Below are positions 1-11,338 of a stretch of DNA of 64,000 bases, one piece after another. Source of the DNA: Panulirus ornatus (lineage: Eukaryota > Arthropoda > Malacostraca > Decapoda > Palinuridae); contig NC_092235.1 of the NCBI RefSeq assembly GCF_036320965.1, positions 7,177,404-7,241,403 on the forward strand. Direction: 5' to 3'. How positions within the stretch are numbered: position 1 is the first letter of the stretch; each line of letters begins with the position of its first letter. The translations under genes and the position numbers were made by a program. The notes beneath the pieces are model-generated. The model saw nothing but the letters and a program-made list of their open reading frames with translations. It made no database searches and was not told where the DNA came from.

Positions 1-787
1 TGACAAGTCACCATCGGCAAGGCAAGTAATCCACGAGTAACTGAATTTGTCTTGGCTGTGACTTGCCCTTCCATTATTTACATATATTAAAATGTGACAG
101 TAAGAATCAAAAGCCAGAGGAGGAGGAGCAGTACACATTGCTCATGATGTTTATGTATTGGCTTTACATCTCGACTAATAATTACACCTACGTCTTTCTC
201 CTTCCTTGATAGTTCTATTTCTAAATCTTATGATGATCCTCTAATTTGCCTGCTATGTGCACAAGGTATATCATCATGCGTATACCTACAGTGAATATCA
301 CTGGCCATTGTACACTCTACAACGAGACGCTGGTCATCTTTCTGCAGTCGTCTTGCGTCATCGCACCAGTTGATAATGTTGGCTGATTTTGCCATCGTGA
401 AATTGTTTTTAGTCACCAATGTCTCTTATAGATATCAAATATCAGGAAAATCTATCAAACTCGTAGACATAGTTTTAATGCATTGGAAAAAATCGGATAT
501 AATTTTCAAAGATTTTCCCAAAGAGAAGTACAGAACAAGACAGATTACATTTATCATATCACATATCAGTTCACCAGCTAGATATACCATTATAACATAT
601 TATGAAACTAATATTTGTCCTGATTCATGTACAAGGACCATCTTCTACACATGACCAATATTTCACAACCATCACAAAATGATTCACTGATAAAGCCAGT
701 GTATGTAATGTCCTTCCTTTTCCTCAGCTCATTAGGCATTTTCCGTGACCCAACCTATATGTTATTTGTCCCCTCATTTGTGACCTT
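1..787. other. intergenic, no recognised gene
   Basis: No recognisable protein family, RNA gene or long repeat is visible. Open frames here are under 100 codons and overlap each other on opposite strands without recognisable motifs. The sequence is moderately AT-rich and ends where the 72-bp tandem repeat begins. Confidence 0.5.
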
Positions 788-1003
788 GTAGTTGTTGTAC
801 GGTGGAGTAATGCTTGACTTGCTATACTGACGGACAGACACACTGACACAAGCCATGTTGTAGTTGTTGTACGGTGGAGTAATGCTTGACTTGCTATACT
901 GACGGACAGACACACTGACACAAGCCATGTTGTAGTTGTTGTACGGTGGAGTAATGCTTGACTTGCTATACTGACGGACAGACACACTGACACAAGCCAT
1001 TAT
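788..1003. repeat. 72-bp tandem repeat, 3 copies
   Basis: Three almost identical copies start with GTAGTTGTTGTACGG at 788, 860 and 932, so the period is 72 bp. 72 is a multiple of 3, which keeps two overlapping minus-strand frames open through the array with a repeated peptide. That is a consequence of the period and not evidence for a protein. Confidence 0.95.
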
Positions 1004-1522
1004 TCGCTAAACTGACAAAAATGAAGAGATAAATGTCTTGAAAGATATGTCAAGTTTAATGATACATCGACTTATGTACACTTTAGGAATCATTTTCAAA
1101 TTCAAAACAGAATTTATATGATGGCATAGTGTATTTAGATAAATTTCTAACTCTTAATGTTCTTATCAGTTTAGTCCAAGTTAAAAAAAATCATGACAAA
1201 TAAAGGCAGATAACAGTGTGTCATAAGACCAGAGCCCCTGCCAAGCTGGGACTTGGCCAAACATAAACAACCACTTTCTTATAGACGATTAGTCAAGGTT
1301 CTGGGTCGAGCACCAGGATCTATTGACCTCCGACATAATATATTTTCTCTGATCCTTCATCATCACCACCACACTCCCGGCACCCATCAATAAACCCTTC
1401 CCAAATTCCTCACTTCCTTATAAACTCGTCCCTGTAGTCAACAATTAAGAAACCTAAACCGACCAAAAAGCATTACGTTGTTCAACAATGTAAACCCCAG
1501 CTAGGGTGAGCCTTAGACACTC
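1004..1522. other. intergenic, no recognised gene
   Basis: AT-rich flank between the triplication and the Harbinger-like element. No family was recognised. Confidence 0.5.
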
Positions 1523-2405
1523 TTAAGGCCTGTCTACACGAGCGGGCCTGATCGGCGGGCTTGCCCGTTAACGGGCATATTTGACGGGCAAACGATCAAA
1601 TTGCCCGAAAGCCGCTGGTGCCCGGTAGCTGGAGTTTCTACCCTGCCAGACGCAAGATAATATCGTGAACCCACAGCGGGCCTTCATCCCACATCCCACG
1701 GCATAGTAGCATAGTGAACATTTAAGGATGGCAGCCCATTATATAGGTATAGTACTTATATCACAATGTCACAACATTATTTACACGTAACATGTTTATA
1801 ACAGATTCACTTACCTGTAAGTAGTCAGCCTTCAGCACCTCGTATATGGCCCTACATAGTATCATGCGGGACAAGCTTTGCTTTGATATACGTGTACTGT
1901 ACTGCAACTCCGAATAAGTAGACTCACTTGCTCAAAATCGCAGAGTTGCTTCCAGACGAGCTTCTGCTGTAATGCTGTTTCTCATAACTGTGTCTTTCTT
2001 CACTATGTATGGCTCCACCTTTGATAACAAGATGTAAAAAGTGCTTACACTCATCCTCAGGTAATTTCTGAAGTCGTGTTCCTCACTACTTTGTAGTTCA
2101 TGAAGTATTGTTGCAGTGCTTCCAAACATACTTCTTTTCTTTAACCAATCTTTACACCATATCCTTTTCTTCTTTTTCTTCTTGAGACACAAAGCTATTA
2201 TCATAGAGCACAAAATCTTTTTCTTGTCAATACTAGGCACCATGGTTCTCGTACCGCACTCCACCCGCTACTGGCAACATCGTCGGGCAGGCCCGGCTGT
2301 TCATCACTTCGGTCGTGTGGACAACATTCAAGGGCAGGCCCGCCAGAATTTGCCCGTTAACGGGCAAACCCGCCGATCAGGCCCGCTCGTGTAGACAGGC
2401 CTTTA
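1523..2405. mobile_element. PIF/Harbinger-like DNA transposon, internally deleted, with TTA target duplication
   Basis: The element runs from 1526 to 2402 (877 bp). Its terminal inverted repeats are 1526-1577 and 2351-2402; 51 of 52 positions match and each begins AGGCCTGTCTACACGAGCGG. Each terminus contains the palindrome TTGCCCGTTAACGGGCAA or a one-base variant. The outer flanks carry TTA at 1523-1525 and 2403-2405, the target duplication expected of PIF/Harbinger elements. Inside, on the minus strand, is a transposase exon resembling the start of HARBI1-type nucleases (see 1815-2264). The element is too short for a full transposase plus the Myb-like partner, so it is probably a deletion derivative mobilised in trans. 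The termini and TSD are seen directly; the family assignment rests on TSD, TIR and exon together. Confidence 0.9.
1815..2264 (-). pseudogene. HARBI1-like transposase N-terminal exon with one in-frame stop and a splice donor
   Basis: Read on the minus strand, the peptide contains IWCKDWLKKR, then HDFRNYLRMSVSTFYILLS, then ITAEARLEATLRF. This order is typical of the N-terminal helical region of Harbinger nucleases. An in-frame TGA follows TLRF where the family normally has a hydrophobic residue. The same frame then continues as STYSELQYSTRISKQSL and ends KADYLQ at 1815. There the sequence reads CAG|GTAAGTG, a near-perfect 5' splice site. So one exon with a single nonsense codon survives, followed by intron sequence and the terminal repeat. 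The DDE catalytic domain is absent, so it cannot make an active transposase. The true start codon is uncertain; an ATG at 2264 is simply the first in frame. Confidence 0.75.
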
Positions 2406-4107
2406 CGGTATATTGTGATGGACGAAGACTTTACCTCCCCCCCCCCCCTACCACCACACCACCACACACACAAAAAAATACATATTTACTTGATATAAGA
2501 ACCTATCACTGTGCCGGCGAATACAGATGGCAAAAGTGTATTTTGTTAGAAATTCATGGGATATTCTATCTAAGCTATTATATGATAATGAATAAAATCC
2601 CATAACTTTTCTGAAGCGCAGGGTAGAGAAATGTATGTAACGTGAAACCGGTAGAATTAACATATCTAACATAAAGATTTCTATTTTGCATATAACATAA
2701 ATGTTTTACATGTAGAAATCAGTAACATCTTCAACAACCTAGACTTAATACCATCAAATTTTATATCACAAGCTTTTTATCCGGGTTTTACATATTAAGA
2801 AGATACTGCATACAGAATAGTGATGTAGCTATTATCTGCACATGTTATGAGTTTCTATTCTTCAAAACTCTAGTAAGATCCAGCGAGTATACTTTGAAAA
2901 GTAGACTTTTAATTTTGTCGTGATAAGAATTAAAGATAAATCATTAACGTTTTCCTTAAAAACATTCTTTATGAATTAGATTAAATCATTTTCTGGAGAA
3001 TAACGTATAATAGTATCAATAAGACACAAACGATCAATTTTCATAAACTCAAATTTATCAAATGACAAATACAGAATATTAGTGAATGTCACTATTCTTA
3101 TTGATATCAATAAAAAAAAACGATACCAAAGTCTTCAAATCATCAAAAGTAATAAAAGAAGCCGTCCGGAGGTAACTTGTTACTCCCGGCGTAAACACTT
3201 ATAGGCGGAATCCGGTAACACCTCTTGAATAGCATGTGGAAGACAGAGTAGAGTGGCTAGGCTCAGAAGCATGTTCTCCACTTCAACTGACTAATGATAT
3301 GTTAAGACAACACAAACCACATACATCCATTGTGAGGATGGAATCAGGGATGAAACATCTATAACTAGAAAGGTTAAAGATACAAAGATGGTGAAATACC
3401 TTTACCTGGGATCAGTAGCACCTGTGGTAATGGACACACCTTTGTAATGCTTGATCACTTACAACTGATCAACTTTAATACGAAAGTCTTAGGTATTGTC
3501 ACTCAGGAAAACTTTTTATAAATATTTATAAAACACATATATATGTTAGATATACACTATCTCTAGAATATATCTTTACCTGGGACGTGTAACACTTGTG
3601 TGGATAGACACAACTTTGTAATACATGATCTATTACACGAAATGAACTTCACTAACGAAGAGTTATTTAATGCGTCGTTGGAGAAGATTAATCAAATACC
3701 TATACAGAATTTTTATGTTAGATAAAAGGCATTTCTTGATAGTAAACATAAGAGATTATGATGAAAGATAAAGGACGTAGAGGTAAAAATTCTATCAAAA
3801 AGATGAAATACTCCTGCCTTAAACTAGCTCCTTGTACTGCATTTTCAGTTAGATACCCGCATGATAATGCATTCTATTCTTTATAATCATAAATGTTTAT
3901 GTTCTTAACACGTGTTTATTATTTCTTATATAATCTTAAGGATTCAGGTTTAAAGATCTTGGTTATGAACAATCATTATAATGCAACACAATACATATTT
4001 ATCATAAACAATTCATTCATCATAATAACCATTATATTTGTACCAGATTCTTTAAGTCCTCAGTCACGTTTGTTAATGTATAAGAGATTTTTCCGCCACT
4101 GACGAGT
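2406..4107. other. AT-rich intergenic stretch with one diverged direct repeat
   Basis: No protein family was recognised. A C-run and CA-rich tract lie at about 2440-2475. Two diverged copies of a roughly 70-bp segment occur at about 3405-3475 and 3578-3648. The rest is unremarkable AT-rich sequence. Confidence 0.5.
3405..3648. repeat. two diverged direct repeats of about 70 bp
   Basis: Both copies begin TACCTGGGA, continue with a variant of GTAACACCTGTG, then GGACACACCTTTGTAAT or GATAGACACAACTTTGTAAT, and end near TGATC..TTAC. They are about 175 bp apart with several substitutions and indels, so this is an old local duplication. Confidence 0.6.
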
Positions 4108-4179
4108 GGCTCCGTGGTGTAGTGGTTAGCACATCTGCCTCATAAACAGTTGGTCCGGGTTCGATTCCCGGTGGGGCCT
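4108..4179 (+). tRNA. tRNA-Met-like (CAT) gene or tRNA-derived SINE head
   Basis: The acceptor GGCTCCG pairs with TGGGGCC using several G-T wobbles. The A box reads TGGTGTAGTGG and the B box GGTTCGATTCC. The anticodon loop CTCATAA gives CAT. The T stem CCGGG/CCCGG is perfect. The anticodon stem has mismatches at 27-43 and 31-39. TTTT at 4183-4186 would terminate Pol III. The damaged anticodon stem and the microsatellite that follows suggest a tRNA-derived repeat head or pseudogene more than a working tRNA. Confidence 0.55.
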
Positions 4180-4219
4180 TTGTTTTCAGTATTTTTTGTG
4201 ATCGTAAATACTCGTAGGT

Positions 4220-4221
<2 letters not shown>

Positions 4222-4282
<61 letters not shown>
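4222..4282. repeat. (CT)n microsatellite
   Basis: About 30 uninterrupted CT units. It is complementary to the (GA)n tract 124 bp downstream. Confidence 0.98.
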
Positions 4283-4286
<4 letters not shown>

Positions 4287-4404
4287 GCCGAGAGGTAAGT
4301 TGATATGTGCTGAGTGGGTTGGTTGCAGAGTGGCTCGCCGTCATATGGCAAGAAGTTCATTGCTCTCACTCAGTCACGCAATCTACATTCATAGTGGCTG
4401 GCTG

Positions 4405-4406
<2 letters not shown>

Positions 4407-4485
<79 letters not shown>
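4407..4485. repeat. (GA)n microsatellite
   Basis: About 39 GA units. With the (CT)n tract at 4222-4282 it forms an inverted repeat around a 124-bp spacer. Confidence 0.98.
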
Positions 4486-4489
<4 letters not shown>

Positions 4490-5252
4490 TTTGGCTTAAC
4501 GAGTTCATCTAACGAGATTTTGCCAAAAGGCAGGGCAAGCGCGTAACGCTCTCCGCAGAAAAATATATTGTCACGGAGAAAAAGATCAAAGTGGTGGGAG
4601 TAAGGTGTTGTGATGTGTTATGTTTGGGAAGGAGAGGTTGTATGTTTGTGGAGTGAGAGGCAGCAGACAACGTCTGGGTGAGACAGGAAGGTAAGAAAGC
4701 TGCCTGAGTCAGAGGAGTGGTAATTAACAGCCACTAAAATGCCAGTCTTCATAGATTCCCAATTAGTGATTGGAACGTGCAAGAAGATCTAACTACTTTC
4801 TAACTGTGCTTTTCTTTTTTGTGAATCTACAAAAAAGGGGGTGGTTGTCGGTAAGCGACCAATCTACATGTAGATAGTGAAAGAAGTGTTTGATTGAAGG
4901 AAGACTGTATGGACACAATAAGGGGAAGATTTTAAGATCAGACTGCTGATAGCATAGGTAGGAGTAAGTTAAGAGGTGGCAGTAAGACGATGGTTTGATA
5001 TACCTTACCGACATAAAGACACACCGACCTCCCAGCACCGCTCAACCTTCCAGTGCGGCCTGTCAGACGGGAGCAATGGTCAACCCTGCCAAGGCGTCCA
5101 CCGCCCGCCCGACAACCCGACCTCAGGAACTGGTACCTGCCCTTGGAACTACGGGAGAACAGCCTAATCCTGCACACCCCAAGTCAACAAAGGGGGAGAT
5201 GACCTTCGCCTGCCCGGTGGCCGACACCAGATGGACAAGGCAGGCCCGATTG

Positions 5253-5840
5253 CTAACCTGTGCTCTTGTACCACATCCTGTAAAGGGAGTGGGTCCAGGT
5301 TAGGGCTTTGACACTGCACACCTCAAGGTCCTGGTATGTCAGCCCTAGCCCAGTGAGAGCACTCGCACTTTCTTGGCACCATGCGCCACGCCAGTTTAAT
5401 GTGGCAGATGTTATATGCACGGTGACTTTACCGGTAAAGTCCCGTAGGCCTTGTAGGACTTCCGGGGTGCCGTAGTAGCTGCACTTATACTGGTGTGCAG
5501 CCGAAAGCGCGAAATGGACTCCAGAGACCTGATTATCTACCAAATAGGCCTCTGTACCTTTGGAAGCCACGATGTCCGGCTTCCGAAAGGACCCCACAAC
5601 TGGAAAGCGCGGCTCGCAGAACACCCCGTAACCCCTCTGCCTCAATCGTCCGGCCAAATAGGCACTGATGTTATCGTGCCTTTTTACCCTCCCGCCATGA
5701 GTACGGGTGCACATCTGTGCGATGTGCCCGAGTGTACCCGGCTTCTGACAGGTGTCGCAGAGGCCGTTGATCTCGGGCCGGCCTCTGGACGCCCTGGCAG
5801 GGGTGGGTAAAGCGCCTACCCTCACTTGGACGGCTTTCAC
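5253..5840 (-). pseudogene. R2-like zinc finger and restriction-like endonuclease C-terminus
   Basis: From the first Met the frame contains C28-X2-C31-X7-H39-X4-C44 followed by THGGRVKRH, the zinc knuckle that precedes the R2 endonuclease. The nuclease core shows R86-K-P-D89 and D102 in VDNQV, giving the PD-X12-D spacing of the restriction-like fold. The tail reads ITSATLNWRGAWCQES. R2 endonuclease nicks the 28S target to prime reverse transcription. The catalytic residues look intact here, but the frame is out of register with the upstream RT frame by a shift near 5840-5880. Confidence 0.87.
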
Positions 5841-6715
5841 GTAATCAGAACCGGACAGGACCGGTTCCCGCTATTTACCCATCTGCTAACCTGAGGCACG
5901 GCAGCAGATGGAGCGAGACCCGCTCCGTCAACGGTGCTGACCAGATTGGCCCTCCATACGTGTTGGCGTTCGGGTTTATTACCCGCCTGCCGACCAGCAA
6001 TGCATGCGGGTCCGGTCCAGCGTTGCAGCTTGCTCAACACCGCAGGCTCCCGGACAGCCGCATGAATCACCGGGTCGGTCGGGGTGAGTAATTTCTCGAA
6101 CCGCGCTTGTTTATTCAGCCGGACGGTTGAGACAAAGTCCGGTATACCCAGCCCACCATCTCCAGCTGCCGAGTGAAAGTATGCACAGGGCGCGTCATGG
6201 GCTAGGCGCAGCCAGCGGCGAACTGCCACTCGCACTTGCCTGTCCATGCGTGCTAACTGTGTCTTATAAACTTCCCCCAACACCAGTCGATGCATGAGCT
6301 TGGGCACCAGATGTCTCACAAGCAACGCAATCCGCTGTTAAGGTTTTAGAGGGGCTCTAGTGATGTTATTGAGCCCCTCTTCTAACAGGGCACCGTAGGA
6401 CTTTCGCCGCCCCTCAGCTCCGACAAGAACGCCGAGGTACTTATATTCGTCCTCAGCACTCATGGAGCCGACAGCACTGCCCAAAACTTGGAATGTCCTA
6501 TTGTTATTGACGTACCAAGTCTTGCGTTTGCCGTCGACCTCCATGCTGAGGGTACGACATTTCCCTGGCTTAACATGAAGCCCACCCCCCGCGAGGGTCT
6601 CAGCCATCACGTTCATTGCTTGCTGCAGGCCAGTGGGCGTCTGCGCCACAAGGACCAAATCATCGGCAAACGCCAATGCTGATACCCTTTGGTCACCCAA
6701 CCTAACCCCTACACC
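5837..6715 (-). pseudogene. R2-like reverse transcriptase fragment (palm motif C and thumb)
   Basis: The palm catalytic box LAFADDLVLVA lies at about 6650-6680 and is followed by KYLGVLVGAEGR. A TAA stop at 6338-6340 interrupts the frame, which then continues without a shift as HLVPKLMHRLVLGEVYKTQL and RRWLRLAHDAPCAYFH...DGGLGIP. That order is characteristic of the R2 thumb. Motifs 0 to B, including the first catalytic Asp, are missing because the element is 5'-truncated. The frame ends at 5837, where a shift is needed to reach the endonuclease. No activity is possible. Confidence 0.85.
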
Positions 6716-6720
6716 AGTCT

Positions 6721-7358
6721 CTTTCACCCTTGGTGCCTGGAAACTGTAGTGACGTAAGTGACATGGGGGCCTGCATGGGTCTGCTGGTGGTGGGGGGTTG
6801 TCGTCAGAGACCAAATATAAATGTTGATGTTGCATGACATTAAGGTGAGGCTGTTGTGTGGTGTGGCGGGAAAGGTAGTATAATATTGGAAGCTGGTAAT
6901 GTGGTATCGTACTCAGGCATGAAGCTCTGAAAGATCTTTGTGGCTGAACACGACGGCGCAACCTTAATGTATTATGATGGCCTGACCTTTGACCTGACCA
7001 TTAACGTTATACGTGCACTTATGTACGTAACCATAATTATGTTTTCTTTGTCATTATGTGTTTGAAGTATACATTTGACCGGCTGGTGATCTCAATGGTG
7101 TCCTGGCGTAAACTTTTGGACCTACAAGCGTAAAAGAAAGTTCTGGAGGCAAATGTAGAGGAGGAAATTCTTGTGAATATTTCATGTGTGTTTCCATCAT
7201 GCAGACCACAGTGTTGTTGGGTCAGGCTGGAGGTTTGGAGTGTTAAAGGAGAGACTGGACTTGATGACTTGTGTAAGGGAACGAGAGACTGACGTGGTAC
7301 CTCTCCTCTCCTGCCTGACTCTCGTCTCAAGCCCCTCTCTCCTCTCCTGCCTGACTTA
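6721..7358. other. intergenic, no recognised gene
   Basis: Flank of the R2-like element. A short CCTCTCCTGCCTGAC duplication at about 7300-7355 resembles phrases in the imperfect repeats at 49.2-49.5 kb. Nothing else was recognised. Confidence 0.45.
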
Positions 7359-7846
7359 TACAGTGGTCAATGAATAATAGATAATACAGTGGTCAATGAA
7401 TAATAGATAATACAGTGGTCAATGAATAATAGATAATACAGTGGTCAATGAATAATAGATAATACAGTGGTCAATGAATAATAGATAATACAGTGGTCAA
7501 TGAATAATAGATAATACAGTGGTCAATGAATAATAGATAATACAGTGGTCAATAAATAATAGATAATACAGTGGTCAATGAATAATAGATAATACAGTGG
7601 TCAATGAATGATAGATGATACAGTGGTCAATGAATGATAGATAATACAGTGGTCAATGAATAATAGATAATACAGTGGTCAATGAATTATAGATAATACA
7701 GTGGTCAATGAATAATAGGTAATACCGTGGTCAATGAATAATAGATAATACAGTGGTCAATGAATAATAGACAATACAGTGGTCAATGAATAATAGATAA
7801 TACAGAGGTCAATGAATGATAGATAATACAGTGGTCAATGAATAAT
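7359..7846. repeat. 26-bp minisatellite, about 19 copies
   Basis: The unit is TACAGTGGTCAATGAATAAT plus AGATAA, running from 7359 to 7846. A few copies carry single substitutions (TGATAG, AAATAAT, AGAGGTC). AT-rich, with no coding potential. Confidence 0.97.
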
Positions 7847-8460
7847 CATTTCGTGCTCTTAAATTAGATTGGTCTAATATTATAACTAAACGTGGTTACT
7901 ATGGTTGGCCTAAACTTGACATAAGTTATTTCATCCCAATAACGGACGTCAAAATATTTACTCTAAAACACATATATGATATATCTCATTTTGCCCCTGA
8001 TCAATTGTCCAGTGTTGTGGCAGTAGGCAATAGTCCATATCCCTACCTTGGAGTCATGTTATCAGTTTTCATTTGAGAAAATGTTGTAATTTAAAAGAAA
8101 TATGAGATGATTTGCAGCTTCATGTCTGTGGTTCATGTCGACTGTAATATCTTGCAACGTAAAAGACGACAAGACAGGTGTACATAGGTACGGGCTGTCT
8201 GTAAGGGGTGCACATTGACTAGCAAGTCATATACTATTTAACAAGGCTATCACCTGCTTTAGTGGACTCAGCGTCGATATTGAATGTGAAAAGTTTAGCG
8301 TTTGTTTTTCGAAATTTGTTTGTGTGGGATCTTTCAGGATGCTCATAATGTAGACTGTTGATGGCGTTGAGCCACAATGACATTTGTAAAGGCTGTATAA
8401 TGTAGAGCCAGTGACTCTCGCACTTCAGATTGCTGCTGCGGACGTGTTCATCCACCAAAC
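7847..8460. other. intergenic, no recognised gene
   Basis: Sequence between two minisatellites. A 74-codon minus-strand frame at 8234-8458 resembles no family I know and has no supporting context. Confidence 0.45.
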
Positions 8461-10637
8461 ACTCTTGTGTTATATTGATTATAATTTACTCTGCTTTATC
8501 TCTGCTTCCGTGTTGTCTCTTGTGTTATATTGATTATAATTTACTCTGCTTTATCTCTGCTTCCGTGTTGTCTCTTGTGTTATATTGATTATAATTTACT
8601 CTGCTTTATCTCTGCTTCCGTGTTGTCTCTTGTGTTATATTGATTATAATTTACTCTGCTTTATCTCTGCTTCCGTGTTGTCTCTTGTGTTATATTGATT
8701 ATAATTTACTCTGCTTTATCTCTGCTTCCGTGTTGTCTCTTGTGTTATATTGATTATAATTTACTCTGCTTTATCTCTGCTTCCGTGTTGTCTCTTGTGT
8801 TATATTGATTATAATTTACTCTGCTTTATCTCTGCTTCCGTGTTGTCTCTTGTGTTATATTGATTATAATTTACTCTGCTTTATCTCTGCTTCCGTGTTG
8901 TCTCTTGTGTTATATTGATTATAATTTACTCTGCTTTATCTCTGCTTCCGTGTTGTCTCTTGTGTTATATTGATTATTAATTTACTCTGCTTTATCTCTG
9001 CTTCCGTGTTGTCTCTTGTGTTATATTGATTATAATTTACTCTGCTTTATCTCTGCTTCCGTGTTGTCTCTTGTGTTATATTGATTATAATTTACTCTGC
9101 TTTATCTCTGCTTCCGTGTTGTCTCTTGTGTTATATTGATTATAATTTACTCTGCTTTTATCTCTGCTTCGTGTTGTCTCTTGTGTTATATTGATTATAA
9201 TTTACTCTGCTTTATGCTCTGCTTCCGTGTTGTCTCTTGTGTTATATTGATTATAATTTACTCTGTGTTATATTGATTATAATTTACTCTGCTTTATCTC
9301 TGCTTCCGTGTTGTCTCTTGTGTTATATTGATTATAATTTACTCTGCTTTATCTCTGCTTCCGTGTTGTCTCTTGTGTTATATTGATTATAATTTACTCT
9401 GCTTTATGTCTGCTTCCGTGTTGTCTCTTGTGTTATATTGATTATAATTTACTCTGCTTTATCTCTGCTTCCGTGTTGTCTCTTGTGTTATATTGATTAT
9501 AATTTACTCTGCTTTATCTCTGCTTCCGTGTTGTCTCTTGTGTTATATTGATTATAATTTACTCTGCTTTATCTCTGCTTCCGTGTTGTCTCTTGTGTTA
9601 TATTGATTATAATTTACTCTGCTTTATCTCTGCTTCCGTGTTGTCTCTTGTGTTATATTGATTATAATTTACTCTGCTTTATGTCTGCTTCCGTGTTGTC
9701 TCTTGTGTTATATTGATTATAATTTACTCTGCTTTATCTCTGCTTCCGTGTTGTCTCTTGTGTTATATTGATTATAATTTACTCTGCTTTATCTCTGCTT
9801 CCGTGTTGTCTCTTGTGTTATATTGATTATAATTTACTCTGCTTTATCTCTGCTTCCGTGTTGTCTCTTGTGTTATATTGATTATAATTTACTCTGCTTT
9901 ATCTCTGCTTCCGTGTTGTCTCTTGTGTTATATTGATTATAATTTACTCTGCTCTATGTCTGCTTCCGTGTTGTCTCTTGTGTTATATTGATTATAATTT
10001 ACTCTGCTTTATCTCTGCTTCCGTGTTGTCTCTTTTGTTATATTGATTATAATTTACTCTGCTTTATCTCTGCTTCCGTGTTGTCTCTTGTGTTATATTG
10101 ATTATAATTTACTCTGCTTTATCTCTGCTTCCGTGTTGTCTCTTGTGTTATATTGATTATAATTTACTCTGCTCTATGTCTGCTTCCGTGTTGTCTCTTG
10201 TGTTATATTGATTATAATTTACTCTGCTTTATCTCTGCTTCCGTGTTGTCTCTTGTGTTATATTGATTATAATTTACTCTGCTTTATCTCTGCTTCCGTG
10301 TTGTCTCTTGTGTTATATTGATTATAATTTACTCTGCTTTATCTCTGCTTCCGTGTTGTCTCTTGTGTTATATTGATTATAATTTACTCTGCTTTATCTC
10401 TGCTTCCGTGTTGTCTCTTGTGTTATATTGATTATAATTTACTGTGCTTTATCTCTGCTTCCGTGTTGTCTCTTGTGTTATATTGATTATAATTTACTCT
10501 GCTTTATCTCTGCTTCCGTGTTGTCTCTTGTGTTATATTGATTATAATTTACTCTGCTTTATCTCTGCTTCCGTGTTGTCTCTTGTGTTATATTGATTAT
10601 AATTTACTCTGCTTTATCTCTGCTTTCGTGTTGTGTC
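8461..10637. repeat. 55-bp minisatellite, about 40 copies
   Basis: The unit starts TGTGTTATATTGATTATAAT and ends CTTCCGTGTTGTCTCT; copies start at 8466, 8521 and 8576, fixing the period at 55 bp. Copies are very uniform. Rare variants include a partial copy near 9250-9280, one-base indels, and a TTATGTCTG or CTATGTCTG variant at 9401, 9676, 9951 and 10171. Those are spaced 275, 275 and 220 bp (five, five and four units), so multi-unit blocks have been amplified. Confidence 0.97.
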
Positions 10638-11338
10638 TTCCAAGAGTTTTGCTACGAATATTGAATAAGAGTTATGGAGATTTATATGGGGAAAAATGTT
10701 TGAGAATGTTTAATGTGTTGAGTTAGTGGAACTACATCCACAAAGCAGGTGCTACCAACTTCTCTTGTTGTGATCTAATATCCCTTCTCTCTTTGCCACC
10801 GCCATTCCATGCGATCCCCAGTAGCAGACCAATTTAATGTTGGTATTTTTCTGCCGTACATTTATGCTACAGGGTGAGGTTAGGTGAGATTTGTATTTCT
10901 CTTTCTTTTTTATTTTTGCACTAATATTTCATGTTTTATAGTACTTGAATTATTAATTGGCTTTTCTGATCACATAAACACTTTTAATGGTACTGGTATA
11001 TTTGACATTATTGACATCAATAATGACAATTTCATTATCTGCCATTACTATTTGACAGTTTAAGTCCTCATTAAGCGTGCAATAATTAGATATATGTTTA
11101 TGGTCATGTATTTCGCACGCTCGTACATTTTGCAATTAATCCCTCTAGATATTGATGCATTACGGAAGGTCACTTATTTCGCTTGACACCGGTTACGCCG
11201 AAGCAATGAAATCTTTGTATTATGTAAAAGTTAATTAAAAATTACAAACTACGGCCATAATGTTCCAATAATTTCCTCCAAAGAAGCTTTACATATAATA
11301 CTTCGAGTTATTTGTTCACATTCCTTTTTCCTTTATTT
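10638..11338. other. intergenic, no recognised gene
   Basis: AT-rich sequence between two minisatellites. No family or RNA gene was recognised. Confidence 0.45.

Larger units (their letters stand above)
4990..6720 (-). mobile_element. 5'-truncated R2-clade LINE
   Basis: Minus-strand element containing, in order, the end of the reverse transcriptase palm from the FADD box, the thumb, a CCHC zinc finger, a restriction-like endonuclease (PD..D) and the C-terminal SATLNWRG signature typical of R2 retrotransposons. Similarity begins near 6715, just before FADD, so the N-terminal fingers and most of the RT are missing, as in 5'-truncated insertions. About 260 bp of GC-rich sequence downstream of the stop at 5253 is probably 3' UTR; its end near 4990 is approximate. 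The coding part has one nonsense codon and one frameshift. R2 normally sits in 28S rDNA, but no 28S sequence is visible on either side. The base composition is much more GC-rich than the surroundings. Confidence 0.88.

Noticed and set aside
8461..10637. CRISPR-like array
   Set aside because: The units are contiguous tandem copies without unique spacers, in a eukaryotic context.
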